The notes below the pieces were generated by a model that did not search any database, had not been told where the DNA came from, and saw only the letters and a program-made list of their open reading frames with translations. A program made the translations under genes and the position numbers. From Apostichopus californicus (lineage: Eukaryota > Echinodermata > Holothuroidea > Aspidochirotida > Stichopodidae): a stretch of DNA of 64,000 nt. The stretch spans positions 1 to 64,000 of the forward strand of contig JAIPMN010002206.1 of the NCBI GenBank assembly GCA_020650975.1, given 5' to 3'. Positions 1 through 11,299 of the stretch are shown here, in pieces (positions within the stretch are counted from its first letter, which is position 1; each line of letters begins with the position of its first letter).

Positions 1-1324
1 CCTTTTAAAGTCAACTGACATACTTTATTCATGACTAACTCCACGCTCTGATTAAATACAGTCCCATTTGGAAAGGGAGAGAATTTATAAGAAATCACCC
101 GTTGAAACCCAAAGTGCTTTAAGGACGGAAATGCAGTCAGTAAGAGTAACAAAATAAATGGAGTGTATGATATTTACAAGTTAAGCTATGGTAGCCCAAA
201 TAACTTCTTTCTTATGATTGCTACACCCATCACCTCACAGATGTGAGAACAAATTGAACAGCAGAAAGGATTTTTTAGGTGAACAAACACTGATCAACCG
301 TGACCCACTTTAAGCCCAAATTATGCATGCATGCATCCCATAGACAGTGACATGGAGGTAACAATCATGACACGAGATAGAAATCATGGATGCCAACTTG
401 TACTTTGCAATTTAAGAAAAAATGTTTACACCCTCTCTGTTTAGGCTTTTTCATTCCAACACATCCGAGCTATGGTAATATAATCAAACATCTGTGTAAG
501 TAGGGCAACCTGAGTAACGGAGAATGAGGAATGCATCATTTTTAGAACTTCTTGAGATTCATTAGACCAGGAATAATAGCTGAGAGAAATACATAAAATC
601 TTCTTTGATTTGACATGACAGATCGCCATGGAAACCGGAAGTGCTTAAGAATGGAAATGCAGTCATTAAGAGTAAAGCAAATCAAGCCTGACATTAGCAA
701 ATTAAACTTTTAAGTGGTTAAGAAATTTTGCTTTAATACAACCCACTGTTCAGGCTTTTCATCGAATGTATGTGGAAGTTGTAAAATGTCACCGATTGCA
801 CTGATGCAAGGAATAATTTACCCTACACAATGTGTTGAATGTTCTTGGTTCTTAAAGGAGCAACAAGCCCAACCATTATAATTGGTCTATGTGATAAAGA
901 TAACTGTCATGAACAACTTCCAAATAAAGCAAAGAAAACTCAGATTCCATTTGGGCAATATCATAGATTTATTTCCTTGACACACAAGATTAAAGACTTG
1001 ATCAAGTATAATTGTGACATCATCAAGCCACATGTGTTTCACACCTCTTTAAATATTTTTCTTTTATTTATTACGATGTTCCTTTTCTGTAATGCCGATG
1101 GCTTTTGAGAAATTGCTGAATCTAAAATAACGGAAGGTCTTAATGTGACATTATGATGGCATTGGTTTCAGTGGCGACAACAATGTTGACATTTGACCTT
1201 GAAAACATGAACAGGAGAAACAGACTGAAAGTTAAAGGTCTGTTAGTGGCACTATGACATCACAGATTTACAAATTTACAGCCTTCAGACATAATTATCA
1301 TAATAATCAGCAGTTATTGTTACG
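1..1324. other. Left edge, presumably within VTI1A
   Basis: I searched for the last VTI1A exon (end of SNARE motif, membrane anchor) on the minus strand and did not find it. Nothing else is recognised, so this is probably VTI1A intron. Confidence 0.4.
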
Positions 1325-1548
1325 ACGCTTAAGCGACCACAAATGTGGGAGAAACCAGCACAGGCTTATGGATTACAACTTACAAGTCAGGTGGCTTCCA
1401 ATTCAACATTTTAACTCAAATTTGGAATCTTTTCAATTTAGAAAGTCATTTCAGATGTGAAAACCGTAGATTGCTCTTGGATGAAAAACCCACCGTACTA
1501 TGACCCGGCCGGGTATCGAACCCGGAACCTCCTGATTGCTAAGCCTCA
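1325..1548 (-). mobile_element. tRNA-derived SINE, copy 1 (family A)
   Basis: The minus-strand reading GGTTCCGGGTTCGATACCC is a strong B-box. The body matches 47155-47397, for example GTGGCTTCCAATTCAACAT and ATTTGGAATCTTTTCAA on the plus strand. The A-box end near 1545 is diverged. It lies in the 3' part of VTI1A. Confidence 0.85.
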
Positions 1549-1728
1549 ACTTTAGGCCTATAACTTTCAAACTAAGGTATCTCCTAAATGCAACATGTTA
1601 TTTCTTAAATGATTTGAAGAGTTATTCTTAACAATGATTTCTGTCATATACATAAGCCAAAAGTTGATGGTTGGAATTTGTGTCTCCTTTAATCTACCCA
1701 AAGAATATATAATTCATTTAGTAGTTAC

Positions 1729-4700
1729 CCTGTTCCTTGACCGTTGTATTTTATCTCTGTCTCTGTGAAGGTTGTCCATTATATCCTGACCCATTTGCTC
1801 TGAGAAAACGAGAGAGTGAATGAATAAAGACAGATTCTACACTACCCCAAATTATGACTGAGAACAAAATTTATCACTTAAAAGAACTTTTGTTAACATC
1901 AACAGCTCAGTGTAACCCTTGGCAACAGCTATGATTTGTGAAGGAAGAATAGCTAGCTGAACACTATAAGGAGAGTTTATTTCCTTGTGTATTGATTGAT
2001 TGTTTGATTGATGTATTTATTTAGTCATTCATTACTTTAATTATTAATTCAATTATTATTTTATTCATTTCATTTATTCATACATTTCATTCATTCATTC
2101 ATTAATTCACTCATTTCCTCCCATTGTTTTAAGAGGTGAGGAGAACTATGAGTAATAGATAGCAACCTTTCTAGAAAGGTCTTGACTATTTGCTCTTTCT
2201 GTACAGTAGTTGAAGCACTTCGTCATTACTCATGTTCATCCCTACATGATCCACAAGTGTGGGGTGTGGATGCAGCTTGTAACAAATCAACATAACAAAC
2301 AGCTTCATATAAAAAACTATAAAACAAAAGTAACAAAGAAAATATATATATTTATAAATATATATATATACGTTTGACAACTTAATTTTACCACACTGCT
2401 TACTGGGGATTCTTAGAATCGGTCACACTATGCTACTCCAAACTTAATGCAAAGCTAGAGTTACAGATAGACAATCCTACCACCCATGGCGGCACACGAG
2501 AGGAAAACTCATTTAGGTTAGATGAAACAGTCAGATAGCGGAAAGCACATGAATTTTGTGAGCAGCTGGATACCTATTTCTACATTCAAAGCCTAGCTAT
2601 TGCACTGCATGGTCACAAAAATGAAAGCAAGTACCCCTGATTCTACCGGGAATATTTCTAATAAAGAAAGGGTTTAACTTCTTTTTGACCTAGCAATAGC
2701 TCTGTGATATGTAGATAAATCAACAATTTGATGGAGATGCAAATATACAATTATTTATTCATATTATTTGACACAAAATTCAAAGAAATGGCTAAGATGA
2801 AATGAACCCAAAATAAGGTCTGAAAATAGAGTGGCAACAAATGTGCCAACTGGCTTCACACATCAGAATGCTCATCAGGACAAATACCTTTGTTCTTACT
2901 TCTATAACATTCTTGGACAAAACAAAAAAACATTCACACAGAGTAAACTGCAAGTTCACAATACACTTAATGCTTAAGAACTTGATACCTTCTGGAACCT
3001 GCAGGTTAAAGGTAAATGCCTAAAGTTGAAGGTGCTAACATTTTTCAATTTGTGCTCTAGTTTGCTGTGTAAATTGATCTTAAACTTTGTTTCTGTCTAT
3101 AAAATATTCTTTGTAAATGTAATATCAGAAACCAGATCTGTTGGCAACTGAACTACATCTCTTCCGAGGTACAGGGCTTTGATTCACAAAGCAGCATGTG
3201 AAGAAAGGCAAAGATGTTGCATTTCTGAACTCTGTTGACTTCCTAATCCTTGGGAGATGCTTTAACTCAACAAACAGACAAACTGTCATATCGTCCTTAT
3301 AGTGTTGCCACAATACCCTCAAGAAAGAAACGAGTGGCGCACCATGAATGGGCAGGGGATACTCTATGTAACAATGGCCATTTGTTTCCTGTTTTTCATC
3401 CTTTCAACGAACACTTACCTGATTCTATTGTCATTCTGTAACCGGCATCTAGCTTCCTTGATGTCCTCTCCAACTTCTCTGTATTATCTAACAGTCTCGT
3501 CCTCTGTAGGAAGGTTTAAAGCAGATATTTCTCATGAAAAAAAAAATGAATGAATAAAAAATACATTCAAAAGAGTTTTGAAAGTGGAAGGATATTGGGC
3601 AGCATTTGAATCATTGACTTCAGTGACCCTAATCTACCGATTGAAATATCCAGCATTAATCAGTTAAATAAGCCATTTCTTTGCTGGAGGTTTCCATTCA
3701 GAAATCTCTTTTTGCATCAAAGGAAGCTGGGACCTGATCCAAGTGCAAGTAACAGTGGCTTCTGAATTGCACCCCCAGCCATCAATTGGTAATATATGGA
3801 TTGCCACCAACCAAGGACTGTTGGTAGTGATTTGTAATCGTGAGACAACTAGCCTGCATACTTAATACTAAATGCTTACTTGTTTATTCATATTTTTCTG
3901 TTCATGATATTCTTAGACAAAGTATTTATACAGGAATTCTATTGGACAAACACATTTGTATGACATTTTGTTATGCCATAAATTGACCTATAAATTATTT
4001 GGATGGCTAGCTATAAGAAGATTTGCAGGGGGGCTATGGCCTACTAATAATTTCCACAGCAATAACTTTCAGGTGGGCATGATGTCAACACTGAAAAATG
4101 GTCTGACTCTTGGGGTAGTGTTGCAGGCTTAGTATTAGGCTATAAACATTACACACAGTAATGCAGCAAAGTAAACTGAATTCCTCAATATTGAAATGAC
4201 TACAGTAATATATTCAAGCAATACATTTTCAGCTCATTTATGTTTTGCTTGGCAGACCACATTAATATTTCAAACATGGCCAGCTATTTTAAACCTTGAG
4301 ATATCAAACTGGACAATGTAAACTGAACATTAACCACCTCAAGCTGTTTAATACATATATAGCCACCAAAATAAATTTAGCATAATCACTTCAATATTTG
4401 GAAAGGGTGTAAAATGTCATATTTTCTGAATAAACTATCAATTTCTGGACCTAAATGATAATAAATTAATTTCTACCAACTCACCTGGTCCTCTGAATTT
4501 CTTGGATCTTCTAGGCTGAACAGCTCTTCTCTCATAGCCTCATCTCGGAAGTTGAGTTTGGCTTTTTTCTGTTACCACGGCAATGTGAAAATATACTTAA
4601 AGTATTATGCAATCTTGATTCTTGAAAAACATAAAAATGCAAATACAAGTTTTCTTCTTACTTTATACTATTTAAGTCTTCTCAATTTTTTTCCTTACTG

Positions 4701-6857
4701 CTTACTGCTTGCTACGTGCTTCTTTGTTATGTATAATTTTGCAACAAATTCTTGTGTAATTTCATCTAATTCCCCATCAAATAATATATCAAATTGATAT
4801 TAATTCAAATTGATATTAATTCAAATTGATCTGAAATGGAATATGAACCTGCAGATAAACCTACATGGAGTAGCTTATCTGACATGGCTTGTAAACTGCT
4901 ACAAGAAAAAAGAATGGTTTATGCACATAATTTTATTATTTCATACTATTTTAGTAAACAACAAAATTCCCAACTGCTATGCACAACCTACACACTGACT
5001 TATTCCTTGACCCAGTATCAATGTTACTTTAAAACAGGTAGCAGATGAAGAATAATGTCTTTAATGTTTGCTTTTCATGCTGCAAGATACAACCTGAAAT
5101 ATTGCTCAGAGGTCAGTGGTTAAACCATATTACATTTATGTACAATTCTGTAATATTAAACGGCAGAAGTAAAAGATACTACTTAGTCTAGGAGCTTTCA
5201 TTAAACAAAATGTATATTTAAATGCAAATCATTCCCCTATAGTAACTTAGTGCTCATAAATATATTCCAAAATTTCTTCCATCAACTTTAAATTTTGAGA
5301 AAGCTTTAGCTGAAAATTCTCTCAGTCAAAAATTGAACTCATAGGCTTGCATAGTTCACACTTCTTGCATTTACAGTTCTCAAATTGAAATTACTTACTA
5401 AATCCTTCTCTAATCTTCCTAGTTCTGTTTTAAAACTCTTGACTCTGGTGGTGTATTTTTGTTTATCTGACTGACTCATAGAATGTACTTCCAGCTCCAT
5501 CTGTTCCAACTGAAAAAGAAATTTAAAAAAAAATTATCAGCAAAGAAAAAAAAAATTAAGAAGAAAAGATATGTACAAAAAGACAACAGGTTTATTGAAA
5601 ACATTTTGCATGATAACAGATATTTCGTGGATGGGTTACAAACTTACCAATTCTTTGGCTTCATCTATCTGTCTTTCGGTTAAGTTGCATAAATTTTTCT
5701 TTTCAGCTGAAAACAAGAGAAGCAAACATACAATGGAAGGTAAATTCAATGGGATATTCCTGTGGAATACAATGCAATGCTTATCTTATAAAGGATATAT
5801 TCCACACCTGAAATGCCCCATCTCAATATCCTGTCGCTCACATGAGATTTCCTTTATTGACTGGATAAACCTTCAATACTGCCAGGGAGTGGATCACAGT
5901 GGATGATCTGAGATGCCACAATGAAAGTTGTTGTTTAAAAGCTTTACTTTCTTTTATAGTCTGAATCTGAATGGGTTAAGTCGGCAAAAATCCTACTAGA
6001 GGACATAAACGTCAACCGAGCGCTACAAAGTATGAGTAAGAGTTATAAGTTATTAGACAACAAACCAAGATTTAGGAAGTTTGTTCAGTCTAGACTAGGT
6101 GCATGCACAATGTCTGATGGCAAAGGATTCCAATCTTTTAAGGTGCGGGGGAAGTAGGAATATTTATATAAATTCTTTCTAGCATTGGGAACTTGGAAGT
6201 TAAGATAGCAACTAAGATAGAAGTTAAGATAGTCTTGTTGATTATACTGAACATTTCATTGTTACTCTGTATTTAGAATTTTTTCAAAACACTTGTTTTG
6301 TAGAAAAACTAGAAAAGAATTTGCCACTGACATATGAGTGCATTAAATAATATAGCCTTAAAGGAAAATAAAAATACAGTTTAATTCCAATGAAACACAA
6401 CTTCACAAGCTTTGATGAGCGGTGATAGTGACTTTTCAGGGGGCAAACCACAACATCACTTCAAATGCCCAAAAGAAAACAATCCTGGGTCCCATATCAC
6501 CCTGGGGATTCTGGACATATGGTTATCGTTTGTAACAGTAAGCAATTCACCTTTTGGTATAATCTTACTTTTTTCATTCACAACACAAAAAACAATCGAT
6601 ATGGTAGTTGACTTGTGTTTATACATTATGTAACCGATTTACGATTAACAGTTTGTTGAAGCCTAACTTAGGCCTAAGCTTTGTAATGTTAAATTACTAT
6701 CCAGAGTTGGAAGCCTAACGTTAGCCGGACTTGACGTTCGACGAATCGTCGAAGGTATGCAATCACCTCCACTTAAGTTGGGAACCTGATTGATTTTGGA
6801 CGTTATTTCCGCCGACAGAATGCCAAACTGGTTTTCGAATTCCTCCATTGCACTCAT
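1729..6857 (-). CDS. VTI1A: Vesicle transport Qb-SNARE VTI1A homologue (3' end outside window)
   Basis: VTI1A is a Qb-SNARE of the trans-Golgi and endosomes, acting in endosome-to-Golgi and homotypic fusion. Six coding exons read on the minus strand: 6857-6767, 5706-5648, 5509-5399, 4568-4485, 3503-3419 and 1799-1729. All have AG/GT borders and compatible phases, giving 167 codons. The start ATG (6857) opens MSAMEEFENQFGILSAEITS, matching the family's 'FAVLTAEITSKIARVP' start. Residues about 8-90 form the N-terminal three-helix domain (EAKELLEQMELEV). Residues about 117-167 begin the SNARE motif (LLDNTEKLERTSRKLDAGYR, then MGQDIMDNLHRDRDKIQRSR). An Asp stands where most Qb-SNAREs have the zero-layer Gln, as in vertebrate VTI1A from memory. 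The last ~50 residues (end of SNARE motif and membrane anchor) were not found in 1-1728 and probably lie past the left edge. The exon 1 donor (GTGATT) is weak but in phase. The gene is head-to-head with RPL34. Confidence 0.92.
1985..2110. repeat. ATTC/ATTT-type microsatellite in VTI1A intron
   Basis: A degenerate run of TTCATTCATTCATT and ATTTATTTA units lies in the intron between VTI1A exons 5 and 6. A short AT dinucleotide tract follows at about 2342-2370. Confidence 0.8.
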
Positions 6858-7406
6858 TTTCGTGTTCTGTTTCTTCTCGAAAGAACGTTGTAATGGGTCT
6901 CTCTGACAGTGATAGTTGACTGCGCCTGTCTCTACGATAGTTGAACGGTGATAAAAACCTACACATTTAGAATCAGTATACATTAGCAATTTTTCATCAG
7001 CATTTGTTGTTGACATTTTGCACTGCACCCGTGTCTGTTTGGAAACGTAAAACACTGTAAGTTGGTAATACTCTTGTAAGATGTTGCAAAATGCTACTAT
7101 GGCACCTAAACTAATCAATTAATAGCAATATTATTTATAATTAAGTATATTGTATACATAATTTGTGCTTTTAAGGATTAAAATTAATTTTTAAGTTAAC
7201 TCAAATATCACACTGTTCACATTATTTAGGGCATCTGCACACTTTCTAGCTTGTTGTTGAAGTTGAAGCTAGTAGGGTTTTCAACGATTACACGACCAAC
7301 ATAGACGTTATGGCTATGCTCATGTGAATGGCTGATAAATATTATGAGCATTACATGTGAACTGTAGTGTAGCTAACTTCGGTTTTTGGACTTGCCTAAT
7401 CCTTTA
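6858..7406. promoter_or_regulatory. Shared head-to-head promoter between VTI1A and RPL34
   Basis: About 550 bp separate the VTI1A start codon (minus strand, 6857) from the proposed RPL34 transcription start near 7407 (plus strand). No TATA box is obvious at the expected distance from either gene. Longer in-frame readings upstream of the VTI1A ATG (to about 7118) lack SNARE-family similarity and are treated as 5' UTR or chance. A bidirectional promoter is inferred from geometry only. Confidence 0.55.
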
Positions 7407-7441
7407 CTCTCCTTGGTATTCGGGTCGTACAGACCTTCTGC
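7407..7441 (+). other. RPL34: Probable RPL34 5' UTR exon starting with a TOP tract
   Basis: The coding exon of RPL34 begins 7 bases after a clear splice acceptor (8476), so a non-coding first exon must lie upstream. A pyrimidine tract CTCTCCTT starts at 7407, as expected for the 5' terminal oligopyrimidine mRNAs of ribosomal proteins. It is followed by a donor GTAAGC at 7442. The TOP start would place RPL34 under growth-dependent (mTOR/LARP1) translational control, as is usual for this class. The exact start site is inferred. Confidence 0.55.
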
Positions 7442-7601
7442 GTAAGCATATAATATCCTCAAATATCTTCACTAACCCAAACTATCTTCCAAAAAGGGTG
7501 GGGCACAGTTAAAGAATATGTATCAAATTAAGTTCTCTCTATTTCAGTTGATGTGTTAAGGTATTGTTTGACAAGAAAATTGATCGGACATGAATCCACA
7601 A

Positions 7602-8014
7602 TTACCGATGCGTTGATATGCCCTGTCTGTGCAGGTCACTGCAACACAATTACTAAGTTGAGCTTAGGCCTAACCATTTCTGAACACTTCTTGCCTAGTG
7701 AAAACTGAACATACCATACATGTAGGCAAGGTCCTTGTTAAATCAACTGTTATCATTAACACTGATCGTTGCTACATATGTAAGTTCTGATTTGCTGAAA
7801 TCGTGGATATTCTGTAGTCTTTGCAATTGCAATCCAGAGTGAGAACCATCTCTTACCGATGCATTGATATACCCTGTCTGTGCAGGTCACTGCAACACAA
7901 TTACTAAGTTAAGCTTAGGCCTAACCATTTCTAAACACTTCAGGCCTAGTGAAAACTGAACATACCATACGTGTAGGCAAAGTCCTTGTTTAACCAACTG
8001 TTAACATTAACACT
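7602..8014. repeat. Direct duplication in RPL34 intron 1 (2 x ~163 bp)
   Basis: The segment 7602-7764 (starting TTACCGATGCGTTGATATG) recurs at 7853-8014 with roughly 90 percent identity by eye, including the stretch around GCTTAGGCCTAACCATTTC. The copies are direct and separated by about 88 bp. No coding signal is seen. Confidence 0.85.
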
Positions 8015-8483
8015 CATGTTTTTCATAATAGGCCTCTGTAGGCCCTTTGTATATGTTTAAATTGCGAGTAGAAATGGACTAAGCATATGATTCATCCTTC
8101 ATAGGGGCCTTGTTTTGAACAAATTACAAGCCTTAAGGTCTATAGATAAAGCGAATGCCATTTGTTCTACGTTACTAACGTCACTAACGTAAACTGTAAT
8201 AGGCCTATGTAATAATTACCTTTATAAAGCCTAAGCATGGTATTACAGATATGACATGTAAAATCCATAAATAATCTTATGCTACTCTTTATGTTGCTCT
8301 CATTTTTTTTATCAGAATTTTGCACTTATCCCTGAGTTTTTAGTTTTATCATGCTATTGCAATATGTTATAACCTGACAGGAAGTGCAGGTTCAAGTGAT
8401 AACAAATGTCAGCTCCGGTCAAAACCAAAAAAAGTTGGACGTTATCTAAATTTAAAAAAATCTTTCTTTCTTTCAGAGCCAAG

Positions 8484-11235
8484 ATGGTTCAACGTATGAC
8501 ATATAGGAGGCGCCACCCCTACAAAACCAGGTCCAACAAAGTCAGGATGTAAGTTATCTTCTTGGAATGTCAATATCTGAAACAAAATAATTGATATTTA
8601 AGTTTTGGGTGCATCTTACATTGGATGTAATTCCTTTAATCATGGCACAACCCCATTGTACAATACAGTTGCAACAAAAGTTATAACAGAAGAAAATTGT
8701 GCCCATTGATGAACTCCATTGTGAAAATCAAATTGCCTTGTGGTAGTGATTGAGTATCACACTGTGACTGACTCATAACTGTTAGTAGTGTCTACCTGCA
8801 CAGTACGTTTCATCTGCAAATGCTTCAGGGAAAACTTGAAGGATATATTTCTTCATCATATATTTCTTGTGGTATGTGAACATTCAGCCATTAATGCATC
8901 CGTCCAGATATCTTAGGAGTATACTTAATTATTGCATTTTAATTATAAGTGAAAATTTGCTTTCATCTCCATAAGGTGCAGAAGAAATTTCTTGATTTTT
9001 TGTAGTGCAACTTTGTTAGTTACGCAAATCAAGTGCATTACTACTGGAATCTAGTATCAGATGTCTTCAAAACGAACACAAAAATACTGCTTTAATAAAA
9101 TAAAGTATTACATGTGTCAGACCTGTTACATTAGTTGACACTATTCCTCAGATGAAAGGTTTAGTAGAAATCAAAAAGTATTTACATCAAGAAAGTATTG
9201 AAAGATTTTGTATTTATGAACAAATAACAAATTGCAGAAGCTTTAAAATACTCCCTCCAATCAGGAGTTTTTTTTTTGAGAGAGAGAGGAATTTGGAGTT
9301 AAACTTGGAATAGAGTGTACGTAGTAATTCCCTGATACGTTACAACTTTATCATGCCTGTTCTAAACTCATTTCACCTTTTTATCTCTCCCTCAACAGAG
9401 TAAGAACACCGGGTAAGTGATTGCCAATTCTATCTTTAGCTCCTTTAAAATGTGATTGTCTTCTCAACATTTCTTGAATAGAATCTAATGTATAGAAGAG
9501 AAATTACCTTTACTATCAGGAGGATAAAGTTGAAAAATTTACAGTGATGCTCCATTAACTTAAAGCTCTGAAATGGCATCTAACTTGCCAACCGTGATAT
9601 GTTTTTTCTTGTTAATTTTCTGAAGGGGGTAAACAACATTTTAACTTAAAAAGATGTGGTTCATAGCATCAAACAGCAGTGAATACAAATGCCACAAGTT
9701 TTTATTCATGATGTAAATATTTGGTTCATTTCCTCATGAAATAATTTAATGTTGTACACATCATTAGTATGAATGCTAGATATTCAGGTATAAGGCCATC
9801 TTAAGATTTCCTGCCTGGCATTGAAATTATGAAAATGTTTTGCTGTTTATATTCCAGGTGGTCGTCTTGTGTACCATTATCTGAAGAAACGGGTTTCTCC
9901 TCCAAAATGTGGTGATACTGGAGTCAGGCTGAGGGGTGTAAGTTGCATCTTATTCACACTTTAAACTTACTTAAATATAGCTTTTAGTTATATTTAAGTA
10001 AGTTTAGAAAGCATGTGCTTCTTCCTTTCAATTTTGATAAATTGTAGCCTACAGATGTTGATTTTATTATTAGTGTTGCTCATACGAAAGCAGAAAATAA
10101 TCTTATTCACACTCTTAACTTTCTTAAATATAGCTAATTAGTTATATTTAAGTAAGTTTAGAAAGCATGTGCTTCTTCCTTTCAATTTTGATAAATTGTA
10201 GCCTACAGATGTTGATTTTATTATCAATGCTAGGAAATAATACTGAATTCTTAAGAAAGTTGTAATGGAATTTATTGCCTGGGGCAAATCCACAGGGTTA
10301 GTGCAAAATGCTGTGTTAAAATGTGACTATCTGAAGATGTCATGGTTTTCTAACATGTAATGGGTGAATGCATAATACAGAAATATAAGCTAGTTTGAAA
10401 TTGTGATTCGAGCGGTGAATTTTGCGTAAAATATTAAATGTTGATAATCATAGCTTAATTTACAAACATTCAGGCTTTTCCTACACTTTTCCAAAGGTTC
10501 AGGATGAAGATTTTGTCTGTCTGTTATGAGAACTATCTATGTTATTCCTCAGGTTAAAGTTGAAATTATACATTCTTTGTGATTATTTTTCAGGTCATTG
10601 CAGCTAGGCCTAAAAAGCTCATGAGGATCCCGAGATACAAGAAGAAAGTTACCAGGGCCTACGGAGGTTGTCTATCAGCTAGTGCTGTTCGCAAGAGGTA
10701 AGTCCATGGGCACATGGTGGTTTCCTTATAGACACAGACTAGCCTTTTACTTTAAAAGTTATTATCATTACTGGTAGGCAGGTTGTCATGTTTTGAAGTA
10801 AATTTTTGCACTTTAATACATTGCAGCACGTGAACTATAGTTGAGCATTCATTTACTGTCTATTGTTTCCAGTTTTAATCACTTTGGTAATGTTGTCTCA
10901 ATTGCTATCATTCACATAATGACTTGGCGCTGTCCTCATAGAAGATTCTGGGTTGTTGGGCTAAAAGTTTCCTAACTGCTGTTCTAGCAACCTGGCACAG
11001 CCCCCCTCAATATGAAGAAAGATGCAATTTTCATATGTACTAGCTTTGCTAGAGTTGTTCTAATGGGACAAATAAGATTTTGACATTTTATTAAGATTTT
11101 CCAAAAGGTCAAGGAACATTCTCAAGGAAGTTGTTTCCTCTTTTACTCTACAGGATTGTACGAGCCTTTCTCATTGAAGAACAGAAGATCGTACACAGAG
11201 TCCTGAAAGCACAGCAAGCTGGCAAGAAGAAGTAG
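8484..11235 (+). CDS. RPL34: 60S ribosomal protein eL34 (RPL34)
   Basis: RPL34 is a component of the large cytosolic ribosomal subunit. Coding exons are 8484-8548 (exon begins 8477), 9399-9412, 9858-9937, 10594-10697 and 11154-11235. All introns are GT-AG, and the joined frame gives 114 residues against about 117 in human. It starts MVQRMTYRRRHPYKTRSNKV. Conserved blocks are TPGGRLVYHYLKK, GVRLRG (48-53), RAYGG (74-78) and RAFLIEEQKIV (91-101), with a basic tail ending GKKK. The second coding exon is only 14 nt and carries the I-V-R-T-P junction. Of the four cysteines that form two Cys pairs in yeast and human eL34, only C44 and C79 remain (KCGDTG, GGCLSASAV), so the zinc knuckle looks lost. 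Introns 1 and 4 each carry a duplicated segment. A polyA signal follows the stop. Confidence 0.97.
9948..10223. repeat. Tandem duplication with palindrome in RPL34 intron 4
   Basis: Two direct copies of about 123 bp (9948-10070 and 10101-10223) are nearly identical in their 3' two-thirds. Copy 1 contains a perfect inverted repeat of 18 bp (9962-9979 and 9989-10006; arm TAAACTTACTTAAATATA) with a 9-nt loop. In copy 2 one arm has diverged. Confidence 0.88.
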
Positions 11236-11272
11236 ACAAATGAGTGTTTGAACTGTAACTGATAGGAATGGA

Positions 11273-11278
11273 AATAAA
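11273..11278 (+). terminator. RPL34: Polyadenylation signal of RPL34
   Basis: A canonical AATAAA lies 37 nt after the RPL34 stop codon, so the mRNA end is expected near 11295. The 3' UTR is short, as usual for ribosomal protein mRNAs. Confidence 0.8.
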
Positions 11279-11299
11279 GATTTCGAAAAGATAACTCCT

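Noticed and set aside
839-1108. Plus-strand open frame of 89 codons
   Set aside because: No recognisable domain, no splice context, composition like the surrounding AT-rich DNA.
2186-2380. Minus-strand frame between VTI1A exons 5 and 6 considered as an alternative exon
   Set aside because: Does not resemble any SNARE segment, and the order of family segments is continuous without it.
6858-7118. Longer N-terminal reading of VTI1A
   Set aside because: In frame with the SNARE start, but the added residues have no family similarity and are not expected. The ATG at 6857 matches orthologue starts.
8700-8775. Possible C/D-box snoRNA in RPL34 intron (TTGATGA ... CTGA)
   Set aside because: The C box has a mismatch and there is no convincing terminal stem or guide region.
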